From Pseudomonas sp. MF4836 (lineage in GTDB: Bacteria; Pseudomonadota; Gammaproteobacteria; Pseudomonadales; Pseudomonadaceae), in contig NZ_MVOL01000001.1 of the NCBI RefSeq assembly GCF_002018875.1, positions 558,001 to 622,000 on the forward strand: a stretch of 64,000 bases of DNA, given 5' to 3'. Position numbers and translations under genes: made by a program. The number at the start of each line of letters is the position of its first letter. Position 1 is the stretch's first letter. The notes beneath the pieces are model-generated. The model had not been told where the DNA came from. It saw only the letters and a list, made by a program, of their open reading frames with translations, and did not search any database. Positions 37,651-46,089 of this stretch are shown piece after piece.

Positions 37651-37886
37651 CACCTTTAACCAAGCTATTGCCATGACGAGTTTTGGTACTTTCACGTGCT
37701 GTCGGATGCGCGTCGCAACGCCTAATGCATGGGTGTGGGAAGTGGCTCTATCTATCGGAAATCTCACTTTTATTTCATCCGGCTGAGCCAACTATTTCGG
37801 GCGCCAACTTTTATTTTCAGAAAGTCATGTGTTGCGGAGGAGTTTCAATAGCGTCTGTAGTCCAATATTTTTTTGTGCTTCCTGTT

Positions 37887-38447
37887 TTAATTGTCTGAGC
37901 ATTCTAGTGGCTTCGTGATTGGCTTGATGAACTTCCCGTCGTCAGATAGTACGAAGTAGCGAGCCAAACAATGAGGCAACTGTCGGTCTGTGGTTTCGCT
38001 GTAGGAACGTGCTAGAACTAGAAAGCTCTCTGGGTGAGTGATTAGATCTACTATTGTGACATGTCCGATTTTAGAGCTTTTCGAGCTGGCATGTTGACTT
38101 GAAAATAACCTAAGCGCTTGGGATGGTCGTCCGTTGGACAGGTCGGTAAGCGTGTAGTATCTGCATGAAGTTCCGCAGCTGTGTGCTGCTATGTAAAACT
38201 TTCCTGCTGTATTTATAGAGGGCGGAGGTACCATTTTCCCCATATTATCTCGCCACATATCACCATCCTGTTTTATAGATGAAGGAATCATCCACTCTCC
38301 CGAGTAAATTTCCGCAGGATAGTCGGTGAACTTTGGTATCGGGGGGTTGGCAGCGCATGCATGTTCGGGCAGAAGGACTGCTAGATAATATAGTGCAGCT
38401 ATCATTCTTGAGTTCACTCGATTTATTGACTTGGTCAGTGAGTGCAT
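37887..38447 (-). CDS. Secreted protein of unknown family at the end of the effector/immunity cassette
   Basis: 186 residues from the ATG at 38447 (AGGAG six bases upstream). A signal peptide is likely (MIAALYYLAVLLPEHACA, about residues 15-32), placing it in the periplasm. The mature part has cysteines in HSCGTSCRYYTL, another in LPHCLARYFVL and one near the C-terminus (LECSDN), so disulfides are plausible. I do not recognise the family. Its position after two paralogous secreted proteins and a cell-wall toxin, its periplasmic signal and its low GC make an additional immunity protein the best guess (inference). Confidence 0.6.
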   Translation of the reverse strand: MHSLTKSINRVNSRMIAALYYLAVLLPEHACAANPPIPKFTDYPAEIYSGEWMIPSSIKQDGDMWRDNMGKMVPPPSINTAGKFYIAAHSCGTSCRYYTLTDLSNGRPSQALRLFSSQHASSKSSKIGHVTIVDLITHPESFLVLARSYSETTDRQLPHCLARYFVLSDDGKFIKPITKPLECSDN

Positions 38448-38583
38448 TTGTCTCTCCTGATGGAATCCCTAGGCTGGCCTTTTTTGTTATTTAGCGAGTG
38501 TTTCGTGGTCCGCTCTGAAATATTCATTAGGTCAAGGTTTGGAGCGGGTTAATAAAGGGGTAATGCTTTTCTGAACAGGGTTG

Positions 38584-39477
38584 TTAGTCGAGCGGCATGT
38601 CCATTTCGTTAACTCGTTGCTCCATTGATTTTGACAAGCATGACGTATCGGCGCCGCATGAGTTTCTCACTTTCAGCCATTCATTTTGTTCGTGTCGTAC
38701 ACGGCTCACATCATTGGGAGTTTCGTTCTTCGTGAAACTCAGAAGCGTGTTGTAGGCTGCTGCCACGCCCTTATCTAGGCCTGCAAGCTCGTGAGACTTG
38801 CATATTGCTATTTCGGCATTCAATCTTGCTTTCTCACAAGGAAATGAAGGCGTTGGTTTAGTATTTGGATGTATTTTTTTGAGAATCAATAGTGTTTGAT
38901 CATACCAGCGCAGCGCAATTTCATCCTCTTTAAGAAAGAATAGCCAAGCCCCATTCGAAAAGTGTTCGTTAGTATTTTTTGCGGAAAAAATCGCTCCGTT
39001 CCACGCACCGTCTGAACAGTTGATTTTAATAAACTTTGCATTGAGGTGTTCAGGGATTTCTAGCTTGTAATGTTCAGCTGCTGATTGGTCGACATGTTCG
39101 TCATAACCCAAAAGGGAATTCAGCATTTTGCTAACATTTTTGAACTCGACATCCGCTATGGGGGCATTACAAGGTATCGATTTTTCTGGTGTGTTGTTTG
39201 AAATGTGTGATTTTTCAAAGCTGAATATTCTCCACCGAAGTGACGGGGAGTTCCAGCCGTAATGAAAGGTGCGCCCTGAAGTTGTGTTGAGGTGAACTTC
39301 GCGGACTTCCCATTGGCCTAGCAGTTCTTCAGGGATTGCTGAAGGTGCCGCAGATGCGGTGCCTGTAACAAGCAATAAAATATAGAGAGCTGTTTTTTGT
39401 AGTTGAGATTTTATTTTAGTAAATGACCGGTTTATAACGTGCTTGAGGCTGCTCGGTAGGTTTTTCATGAGGCTCAT
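38584..39477 (-). CDS. Secreted protein with C-terminal LprI/DUF1311-like domain, paralogue 2, candidate immunity
   Basis: 297 residues from the ATG at 39477, chosen for GAGGA five bases upstream; the frame is open to 39594. After an N-terminal stretch comes a hydrophobic signal segment (TALYILLLVTGTASA). A lipocalin-like start follows (LLGQWEVREVHLNTTSGR, SPSLRWRIF). The last about 90 residues match the LprI N-domain pattern: PCEKARLNAEIAICKSHELAGLD, then EQNEWLKVRNSCGADTSCLSKSM. LprI of Mycobacterium tuberculosis inhibits lysozyme, so such a domain beside a transglycosylase toxin suggests immunity (inference; DUF1311 occurs in many other proteins). Clear paralogue of the next gene, and AT-rich. 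Confidence 0.7.
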   Translation of the reverse strand: MSLMKNLPSSLKHVINRSFTKIKSQLQKTALYILLLVTGTASAAPSAIPEELLGQWEVREVHLNTTSGRTFHYGWNSPSLRWRIFSFEKSHISNNTPEKSIPCNAPIADVEFKNVSKMLNSLLGYDEHVDQSAAEHYKLEIPEHLNAKFIKINCSDGAWNGAIFSAKNTNEHFSNGAWLFFLKEDEIALRWYDQTLLILKKIHPNTKPTPSFPCEKARLNAEIAICKSHELAGLDKGVAAAYNTLLSFTKNETPNDVSRVRHEQNEWLKVRNSCGADTSCLSKSMEQRVNEMDMPLD

Positions 39478-39646
39478 AGCGTCCTCTATAATTGAATTGG
39501 TTTCGTTTGAGTGAATATCATATGTCCGAAAAATATCTATGTGTTTCTTGCTTTTAAAAAGAAAGTGATATAGGTAAGTTTTGAATGGCAGCAAAGAGCA
39601 TTGTGCAGAATTACTCTCAATCGTCGATTTTTACTGGTTGTTGCTT

Positions 39647-40516
39647 CTAGTCGAATACTGAAAGTTGCTCCAGTCTCATCGTCATTACCTTTGCGAGGCA
39701 TGATTGATTCTCGCCGCATGCGTTACGCTGGCGCAGCCAGGCTTTTTGTTGTTGCCGCATCTCCAACACATCAATTGATTCACGTAGTGTCTCGTTCAAA
39801 AGCAAATCAAAAGCCGAGGCAATGCTTTTGTCTAGGCCGGACAGTTCAAATGATTTGCAGATTGTAATTTCAGTGATGTGTTTCGATTTCTCACATGAAA
39901 AAGAAGGCGACGGTTTAGAGGGTGGAGGAATTTTGGAAAGTCGCAAAAGAGTTTCGTCATGCCAGCGTAGTATCATGTATTTTTTATTTAAAAGTAGCAG
40001 CCATGAACCATCGGAGTCCTCTTTTTTTGAAGGAAGATACGAGGCGCCAAGCAATTCATTCCATATTTGATTTTCGCACTTTACTATGATGATGTCAGCT
40101 TGATAGTTTTTCGGAAGGTTTAATTTGTAATCGTCAATTGGCGAGTTGCGAGATTTTTCTCCATATCCGCCAAGATTGCTTTTCAAGTAGTCATCTAGAT
40201 AAACACGCTTTTGGGTGGTGCTAGGGTTGTTGCACGTTGTGGTTGTGTTCAATTCGGCGGCTGTTATTTCTTTTTCAGAGAGCGTGAATATCCTCCATCT
40301 AAGTAATGGGCTGTCCCAGTGGTAATAGGACTTTCTACCTGACTCTAAATTTGTATGCACCTGAGAAACCTCCCACGTTCCAAGTAGATCTGTTGCAAAG
40401 AGTTCGGCCACCGCAGTGGACGGGAAAAGTAAAGGCAAGAACGATATGTAGAATATCTTGATGGCGCTCTTAAGTTCTATGAAAGGGTCCCGGAGATGGT
40501 GGCGTTTACTAGTCAT
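39647..40516 (-). CDS. Secreted protein with C-terminal LprI/DUF1311-like domain, paralogue 1, candidate immunity
   Basis: 289 residues. A signal segment (IFYISFLPLLFPSTAVA, about residues 21-37) precedes the shared N-terminal domain (LLGTWEVSQVHTNLESGR, SPLLRWRIF) and the LprI-like C-terminus (FSCEKSKHITEITICKSFELSGLD ... QKAWLRQRNACGENQSCLAKV, with the cysteine pattern conserved). It aligns end to end with the neighbour at 38584-39477 and must have arisen by duplication, though the two have diverged widely. It is separated from the preceding small immunity candidate by a 237-bp gap in which I see nothing. Confidence 0.7.
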   Translation of the reverse strand: MTSKRHHLRDPFIELKSAIKIFYISFLPLLFPSTAVAELFATDLLGTWEVSQVHTNLESGRKSYYHWDSPLLRWRIFTLSEKEITAAELNTTTTCNNPSTTQKRVYLDDYLKSNLGGYGEKSRNSPIDDYKLNLPKNYQADIIIVKCENQIWNELLGASYLPSKKEDSDGSWLLLLNKKYMILRWHDETLLRLSKIPPPSKPSPSFSCEKSKHITEITICKSFELSGLDKSIASAFDLLLNETLRESIDVLEMRQQQKAWLRQRNACGENQSCLAKVMTMRLEQLSVFD

Positions 40517-40753
40517 ATAATATCTTCTTAGGTTTGTAGTCGTACAGCTCTCAAGGAACGTGTCTATGTTCTTACGTGCTTTTGTTGAGATCTCATGTTT
40601 GGTATTAAATCCATCGCCTTACTCATCGGGTCCTACTTCTTTCATTCGAGAGGTGTTTGGGTAATTATGGTTCGGCTGTTTTCTTGTTATAACTAAACTG
40701 TCTATATTGCCGTGTGTAGGAAGTTTCTATGGTGCAGGTCTGCCACATGGTGT

Positions 40754-41242
40754 TTAAGGAGGTGTCAGACGGTAATAACGGCCATCATAATAAAATTTAT
40801 TCATTTGATATGTGGCTGCGGTACCACTTCTTATTTCAATTTCAGGCATACCGTTAGAATAAGAAGGTCGTGCCTCTAAAGAGTATCCGCCATAATTTAA
40901 AATTACCATGGCGTTTCCGTTAGCCTTGGACTCTACGATCCACATTGGTCCTAAGGCGGCTCCCCACCCGCAGGCGTTTTCGGTGGTAACGAAGAAAGTC
41001 ATAATGCTTTTGGATAGCGATATCTTCCTGCCTATTAAGGAACAGCGGAAATTAGAGTAGTCGCTAAATGATGGGTTTGAGATAACGGCATTGCTTATTA
41101 CGGGCTGTAGTTTTTTCAGGTCTCTATCTTCAATGGTTACAGATGTTTCTTGCGCGATAGCAGGCCATGCAGCAAAGCTTAATAGTGGAACAACTACTAA
41201 TGCATAGGCTGTTCTCATAATTAGCTCATTATATCCTTGCAT
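40754..41242 (-). CDS. Small secreted protein, likely cognate immunity to the peptidoglycan effector
   Basis: 162 residues from the ATG at 41242, which has GGAG five bases upstream and overlaps the effector end by 22 bp. A start at 41218 would give a more classical signal peptide (MRTAYALVVVPLLSFAAWPAIAQ). The mature domain has two cysteines (FRCSLIGRK, NACGWGAALG) and ends FYYDGRYYRLTPP. Translational coupling to the toxin gene, export to the periplasm and small size are the usual marks of a T6SS immunity protein against a cell-wall toxin. No named family recognised. Low GC. Confidence 0.75.
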   Translation of the reverse strand: MQGYNELIMRTAYALVVVPLLSFAAWPAIAQETSVTIEDRDLKKLQPVISNAVISNPSFSDYSNFRCSLIGRKISLSKSIMTFFVTTENACGWGAALGPMWIVESKANGNAMVILNYGGYSLEARPSYSNGMPEIEIRSGTAATYQMNKFYYDGRYYRLTPP

Positions 41243-43887
41243 ATATGCTCCAGATAGAGATCAAATTTTGGCATAACTTCATCCTCGGATATCTTGCGTC
41301 CGCCGTAGCTCAGTGAAGGCCCATCGTGGTGGTAAGCATAGGTCATTAAATATACCTCTCTTCCAGAGTAGCGCAGTGCTGCCATTTTTTTGTTATCAAT
41401 GTAATGTTTTACTAATCCCTCCGAACTCATTTTTGCATCAAATCGTTGCTCATTATCATAGATGCCGTAGGCACGCGCTGTACCATCTACAAACTGGCCT
41501 AGACCTGATGCCGATGTTGTGCCTGCGGCAGCGTCAGGATTAAAGCCGGACTCTACTCGAGCTATCGCCAGTATCATTGCGAGGTCGTCTCTAGTGAGTT
41601 CGTAGTCCTGTGCGAGCTCAACTAAAATATCAATTACCTGTCGCTGGACCTCTTGGCTCGCATCACCATGGACCCTACTATTTCCTGCTAAACGGTTTGG
41701 TCTGTGATCTACAGGTAGCCTGTAATTGCTGTTGGCCGCGATTTGATCTGCCTTGTATGACGGTCCTTTCGCAGCGTACATAACCTTGTAATTAATGCAC
41801 CTTGTGTTTTTAGGGAAGTTTCCAATTATGGCTACCGAATGAATATGAAAAATAGAATCTTCTTTTGCAAACCCGTCTATCTTCCCCGCTACCTCATCCC
41901 ACCAAACCAACTCCCCCATGCGCTGCTTTTCACTTTCCCAGGCCGCCCTATTTGACGGAGGAATTTCGGCATCATAGTGCGCCCAAGCCTGAGGGTCGGC
42001 TTTCCACTCGGTGGGGTAGCGCAGGATGATTCGGGACAATCGTTGCAGCGTGCTGCGGCTGCGTTGTGCGGCTTGTAGTTCGCCCAAGGTCAGGGCGCCG
42101 TCGGGGTGGCTGTCGAGGGTGTCAAAAACTTCCTGCAAGGGGGTATCCAGCTGGTTTTTCTGCAGCGCTTTTTCACCACGTTGGAAGGCTGCCATCTCTG
42201 CCAGGGTCAGAAAGTAGCTGCCGTAGGCTAGCGTCTGGGACTCGGCTTCGATGACGCTGAAGTCCACCCATTCGTGAGGCGAATGCACGCTGATGCCTGG
42301 GTGGTTTTCTTCTCCGAGCCAGCCGATGGCTGAGGTTATGCCGTCCTTCAGTTGCACTTGCCACCAGCGTTTTCCCGCTTCATCCAGAGCAAAGCCGATG
42401 GGCTCGCTGGCAGGGTCTGGCGTGGCGGGGCGTGCCTGTTCCAGGGTTGAAATGGCGAAGTGCTGGGGGAAGGCCCCGTTTTTGTGGCCGTTTGCGGCAA
42501 AGGTCAGGGGGTAGCTGTCCCAGCCCTGTGCCACGTCCAACAGCAGCAGTTTCTGTTTGCCCAGGGGGTACAGGCCGCGGTAGGTGTTCTTGGCGATCCA
42601 GATCGGTGTCTGGTCGCTGACATCGACAAAGATGCCGCGATAGCCTGTGGCACCGGCTTGGCCAGCGGTTCCACGCCTTGCCTCGGCAATGATGTCGGCA
42701 GCGGTATAGGCGCCGGTGTTGCTGTGGCGGTACAGCCTGGCTTCCCGTGCCCCGGCGGGCAGCTTCGCCGTGCGATCGATCCATTGCAGGGTGGCTGCGG
42801 GTTTGACGTTGACATAGACCGCATCGTCCGGTGGGGCGCTCTCCAGCTCGATGACCGTGCCTGCACTGAGGAGGCCGGATTGGGCGGGTGCCAGTACGGC
42901 GTTGTATAGCTGGGCGCTGGGTGCCATCCGCAGTAGGGTCTTGTGTTCCGGTTTGGCCGATTTCGCGGCGGCTCTGCTCTTGTGCAGATAGGCCGGCAGG
43001 TCGGGGCCGACGATGATTTCGTGGTGCAGCATGGGTCGGGAAGAGCCGGGGTCAGCTATTCGTTGATATTCACCGAGGTGCCCAAGCAGTGCTCCCGCTT
43101 TGACTTTAAGTGGGGGAGTGGGGAAGACAACTTCGTCAAAGGCATCCGGCACCTGAGACTGTTCTGTCAGGCTTTTGAGAAACACCCAACCGTCAATGGC
43201 TGCGCTGGTTTCCGGTGCGGCATCGCCTGTGTTCAATGGAGCCATGTCGCCTTCGATCAGCGCCTGGATGCGCACCCACTTCCTGTCATGGATCTCTCTG
43301 CCAATGATTCTGGCCCCGTGCGGGAGAATGCCGAGGATAGGTGTAGTACCGGCTAACGGTTCGGCGCGCACCCGCAGTCCGGTCATTCTGGTTGCTGCAG
43401 AACCCGCAGTTGCGTCTTGCTTGTCATCGGCCTGTTCCGAGACGCGGTAGACCTTGGCCGTCCAGTAAGGTGGGCGCTTGGCCCGGGCGCCCAGGCGCTC
43501 ATATTCCTCAAAGGACCGCAGGTGCATGGCCAGGCAGAAGTAGGTCAGCTTGTTGCCAGCGGGGTACTCGAGTGAGTGTCGGGTCAGTACGAAGCCCGAA
43601 CTGTAGAGCACCTTGTCCGACATGGGCGGTGTCGCCCGGCCACGCACGCCGAGGTAACGGCGGTTGACTCTGTAAGCCACCACTTCGCCTTTGGCAATGG
43701 CGCCTATTCCGTCGACGAGGGCCAGGGTGTTGGCCATGGCGGACTCGTAGTGAATACCGCAATGCACGCCCGACGGGCCCAGCGGGTAGTAGCCGCTCGA
43801 GGCCATGGTGAGGGCGTCGTAGTAGAGGTCGGCGTTGCGTACCTCTTTGCCTGCCTGGTCCTTGAACGGAAACTTGAATGTGGCCAT
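41221..43887 (-). CDS. T6SS peptidoglycan-targeting effector: M23-like, SH3-like, EF-hand-like and transglycosylase regions
   Basis: 888 residues. The N-terminal part has an M23/LytM-like layout: GVHCGIHYE (H42, with H46 where Asp is usual), TYFCLAMHLR (H122) and LLGHLGEYQ ... MLHHEI (H288). It is split by an SH3-like insert (about 165-245), and one M23 histidine is replaced by M286, so activity is uncertain. A 12-residue EF-hand-type loop, D592-S-H-P-D-G-A-L-T-L-G-E603, precedes the C-terminal SLT-type domain with ILAIARVESGFNP (catalytic Glu779) and ASGLGQFVDGTARAYG. It would cut peptidoglycan in the target periplasm. It starts 15 bp after vgrG2 and is followed by secreted immunity candidates. 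GC content falls towards the C-terminal domain. Confidence 0.82.
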   Translation of the reverse strand: MATFKFPFKDQAGKEVRNADLYYDALTMASSGYYPLGPSGVHCGIHYESAMANTLALVDGIGAIAKGEVVAYRVNRRYLGVRGRATPPMSDKVLYSSGFVLTRHSLEYPAGNKLTYFCLAMHLRSFEEYERLGARAKRPPYWTAKVYRVSEQADDKQDATAGSAATRMTGLRVRAEPLAGTTPILGILPHGARIIGREIHDRKWVRIQALIEGDMAPLNTGDAAPETSAAIDGWVFLKSLTEQSQVPDAFDEVVFPTPPLKVKAGALLGHLGEYQRIADPGSSRPMLHHEIIVGPDLPAYLHKSRAAAKSAKPEHKTLLRMAPSAQLYNAVLAPAQSGLLSAGTVIELESAPPDDAVYVNVKPAATLQWIDRTAKLPAGAREARLYRHSNTGAYTAADIIAEARRGTAGQAGATGYRGIFVDVSDQTPIWIAKNTYRGLYPLGKQKLLLLDVAQGWDSYPLTFAANGHKNGAFPQHFAISTLEQARPATPDPASEPIGFALDEAGKRWWQVQLKDGITSAIGWLGEENHPGISVHSPHEWVDFSVIEAESQTLAYGSYFLTLAEMAAFQRGEKALQKNQLDTPLQEVFDTLDSHPDGALTLGELQAAQRSRSTLQRLSRIILRYPTEWKADPQAWAHYDAEIPPSNRAAWESEKQRMGELVWWDEVAGKIDGFAKEDSIFHIHSVAIIGNFPKNTRCINYKVMYAAKGPSYKADQIAANSNYRLPVDHRPNRLAGNSRVHGDASQEVQRQVIDILVELAQDYELTRDDLAMILAIARVESGFNPDAAAGTTSASGLGQFVDGTARAYGIYDNEQRFDAKMSSEGLVKHYIDNKKMAALRYSGREVYLMTYAYHHDGPSLSYGGRKISEDEVMPKFDLYLEHICKDIMS

Positions 43888-43902
43888 GGCTGCTGCGTTT
43901 CC

Positions 43903-45990
43903 TTAGGCATCGCCGGAGAAGGAGGGGAGGAAAGAAGCGTCCGCTTCTTCACCTGTTGCCACGTCGCTCAACAACGACATCGAGTTGCCCTTGCCACCCC
44001 CCTGTTGAGTCATCGGGCCTTTGATGTTGATGGCGACGCCGTCCAGGGTGATGCCGCCATCGTGCAAGGTGATGGTGCCGCCGGGGCCGCGCAGGCGGAC
44101 GATTTCCCCGGCCTGCAGGTCGATCACCTGCGAGCGATGACGAATCGCCTGACCTGCCTGCAGTTCGGATCGACCTTCCACGCTGTGTTCCTGATGCCCG
44201 CCGATGCTAACCCAGTGATTGGCGGTGGTCTTGTCGCGGCGGTGATTGCCGACCTCTTCGTTGCGGTCTTTGCCGGTGCGGATGCTGTGATTGCGGCCGA
44301 TGCTCAGGGTGTCGTCCTGGTCGATATCGTGGCGGCGGTCTTGGCCGATATTGACTTGTTCATCGTTGCCGACCGTCTCTTTGCGGTCGTGGCCGATGCT
44401 GATGCTTTCGTCGTGTTCGACTTGTTCGCTGCGATCATTGCCAATGAAGGTGGTCTCGTCGTGATTGATATGGATGTTCTGGTCTTTCTGCGCGTGGACG
44501 TAGATTTCCTCCTGGTCCTTTTCGTCCTCGAAGCGCAGTTCGTTGAAGCCTTCGACCTTGTGGGTCTTGCTCTTGATGGTCATCCGGGTCTTGTGCCAGG
44601 GCAGTTCGTAGGGCGGCAGTTGCAGGCGGTTATAAGTGCGGCCGGTGATGATCGGTTGGTCCGGGTCGCCGTCGAAGTGGTCGACGATAACCTCCTGGCC
44701 GATTCGCGGGATCGCCATATGGCCCCAGGTGGCGCCGGAGATGTTCTGTGAAACGCGGATCCAGCAGGAGCTGTATTCGTCCTGCTTGCCCTCGCGGTCC
44801 CAGGGGAACTGCACCTTCACGCGGCCGTATTCGTCGGTATAGATTTCTTCCCCCGGTGGCCCAACCACCAGCGCATTTTGCGGCCCGTCGATCAGTGGCT
44901 TAGGCAGCGGTTCGGCGCGCCATTCGGCATCATCGGGGACCAGTTCGGCCTGGTAGCTGTATTGCGTACCCAGCTGCGCCTCGGCGCTTTCTTCAGCCTG
45001 GCTGGTGTGCTGCTTGCCATGGTGAACGATGTTCACCGGACGCCAGCCACGGTTCATATCTTCCCGTGGGTGGCCGGCCAGAGTGAAGGAAATGCCCGGT
45101 TGCAGGCGCGGATCATCACCCTCCACCAGGGCCATGCGCGCATCACGGCGGTGACCACGCAGGCGGTTTTCAGCGAAGGGCTTGCCGGCCTCATCAAACT
45201 TGGCGCGGGCCGGGTAATCGTAGCGTTCGTATTGGCGACCTTGATGGTTGAGATCGACGCCATCACGGCTGTGCTGATGGCCATAGCGCGGATGGAGGAA
45301 GGTGTAATCGCGCTGAGTCTGGCGTGCCGTACGCACGTTTTCGCTATAGGCGAATCGGCGAAGTGCAGGCTGAGGCTGATCACCGCCGGGCGTGGGATTG
45401 TATTGCACCGGCTCATCGCCCACCCGACCGTGGATAAACAGGCGGTCGCTGTGAACCAGTTGGTGACCTTCGGCACTGTGTCGAAAGGAATAAAAGAACC
45501 CTTCCTCGCGCATGATGCGTTCGACAAAGTGGTAGTCCGTATCGCCCGCCTGCACGCAGTACTCACGTGACAGATGCTCGTTGGTGACCCGTTGTTCGTA
45601 GTCTTGAGTCAGCCCGTGAGCCTTGAGCACCGCCTCGGTAATCTGCGGCACGGTAAGGGTCTGAAAAATTCGCCAGTCCGAGCTGAGCTTCAACCGCGCC
45701 AAGCGTGGCTCGACCACCGCCGAATAGCGCGTACGCCTGAAGCCGCTGTCGTGCTGCACGAAGGAGGACACGGCGCCATGCACGTAACGCATTGGTGCAT
45801 CGCCGTGCCAGAGGGTCAGCAACGCCGGTCGATCCAGCACCTGCCCAAAGTCGATGGCCGGATTGGCGCTGCTCAGTTCGACGCAAAGATGAAAGGTCTC
45901 GGACAGCGCTTCATGCAGCGTGAACTCAACAACCTCAAAAGACTCGTTACCAATACTGAAGGTAAAGCGCAGGTCGGATTGGGTAGGCAT
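43903..45990 (-). CDS. vgrG: VgrG spike protein 2 (TssI)
   Basis: 695 residues from the ATG at 45990 (GGAG six bases upstream). The gp27-like base, the OB-fold with DEYGRVKVQFPWDREG and the repetitive needle are almost the same as in VgrG1 at 15027-17153. After about residue 630 the two diverge: this tail reads GPGGTITLHDGGITLDG and ends with MSLLSDVATGEEADASFLPSFSGDA (first part only conserved in type), with no cysteines. It follows hcp and directly precedes the peptidoglycan effector, which it presumably carries without a DUF4123 adaptor. Confidence 0.97.
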   Translation of the reverse strand: MPTQSDLRFTFSIGNESFEVVEFTLHEALSETFHLCVELSSANPAIDFGQVLDRPALLTLWHGDAPMRYVHGAVSSFVQHDSGFRRTRYSAVVEPRLARLKLSSDWRIFQTLTVPQITEAVLKAHGLTQDYEQRVTNEHLSREYCVQAGDTDYHFVERIMREEGFFYSFRHSAEGHQLVHSDRLFIHGRVGDEPVQYNPTPGGDQPQPALRRFAYSENVRTARQTQRDYTFLHPRYGHQHSRDGVDLNHQGRQYERYDYPARAKFDEAGKPFAENRLRGHRRDARMALVEGDDPRLQPGISFTLAGHPREDMNRGWRPVNIVHHGKQHTSQAEESAEAQLGTQYSYQAELVPDDAEWRAEPLPKPLIDGPQNALVVGPPGEEIYTDEYGRVKVQFPWDREGKQDEYSSCWIRVSQNISGATWGHMAIPRIGQEVIVDHFDGDPDQPIITGRTYNRLQLPPYELPWHKTRMTIKSKTHKVEGFNELRFEDEKDQEEIYVHAQKDQNIHINHDETTFIGNDRSEQVEHDESISIGHDRKETVGNDEQVNIGQDRRHDIDQDDTLSIGRNHSIRTGKDRNEEVGNHRRDKTTANHWVSIGGHQEHSVEGRSELQAGQAIRHRSQVIDLQAGEIVRLRGPGGTITLHDGGITLDGVAINIKGPMTQQGGGKGNSMSLLSDVATGEEADASFLPSFSGDA

Positions 45991-46089
45991 GACAGGCTCC
46001 GTTGCAACCGGGGTCAATGCCCGGATCATCGATCAGCGCAGAGTCGGCACGGCCGGCGCACTGGGCGTCGGTCGTGCCTTTGGCTGGGG

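Larger units (their letters stand above)
37532..37886. other. Intergenic region between convergent tssM and the effector/immunity cassette
   Basis: 355 bp without a supportable gene. It contains two strong inverted repeats (37559-37590 and 37621-37650) just after tssM and then AT-richer DNA towards the end of the secreted orphan gene. Short open frames exist on both strands but lack good starts. Base composition shifts sharply here from GC-rich tss DNA to AT-rich cassette DNA. Confidence 0.6.

Noticed and set aside
37606..37791. 61-codon minus-strand frame after tssM
   Set aside because: It has only a TTG start without a ribosome site and spans the strong hairpin at 37621-37650.
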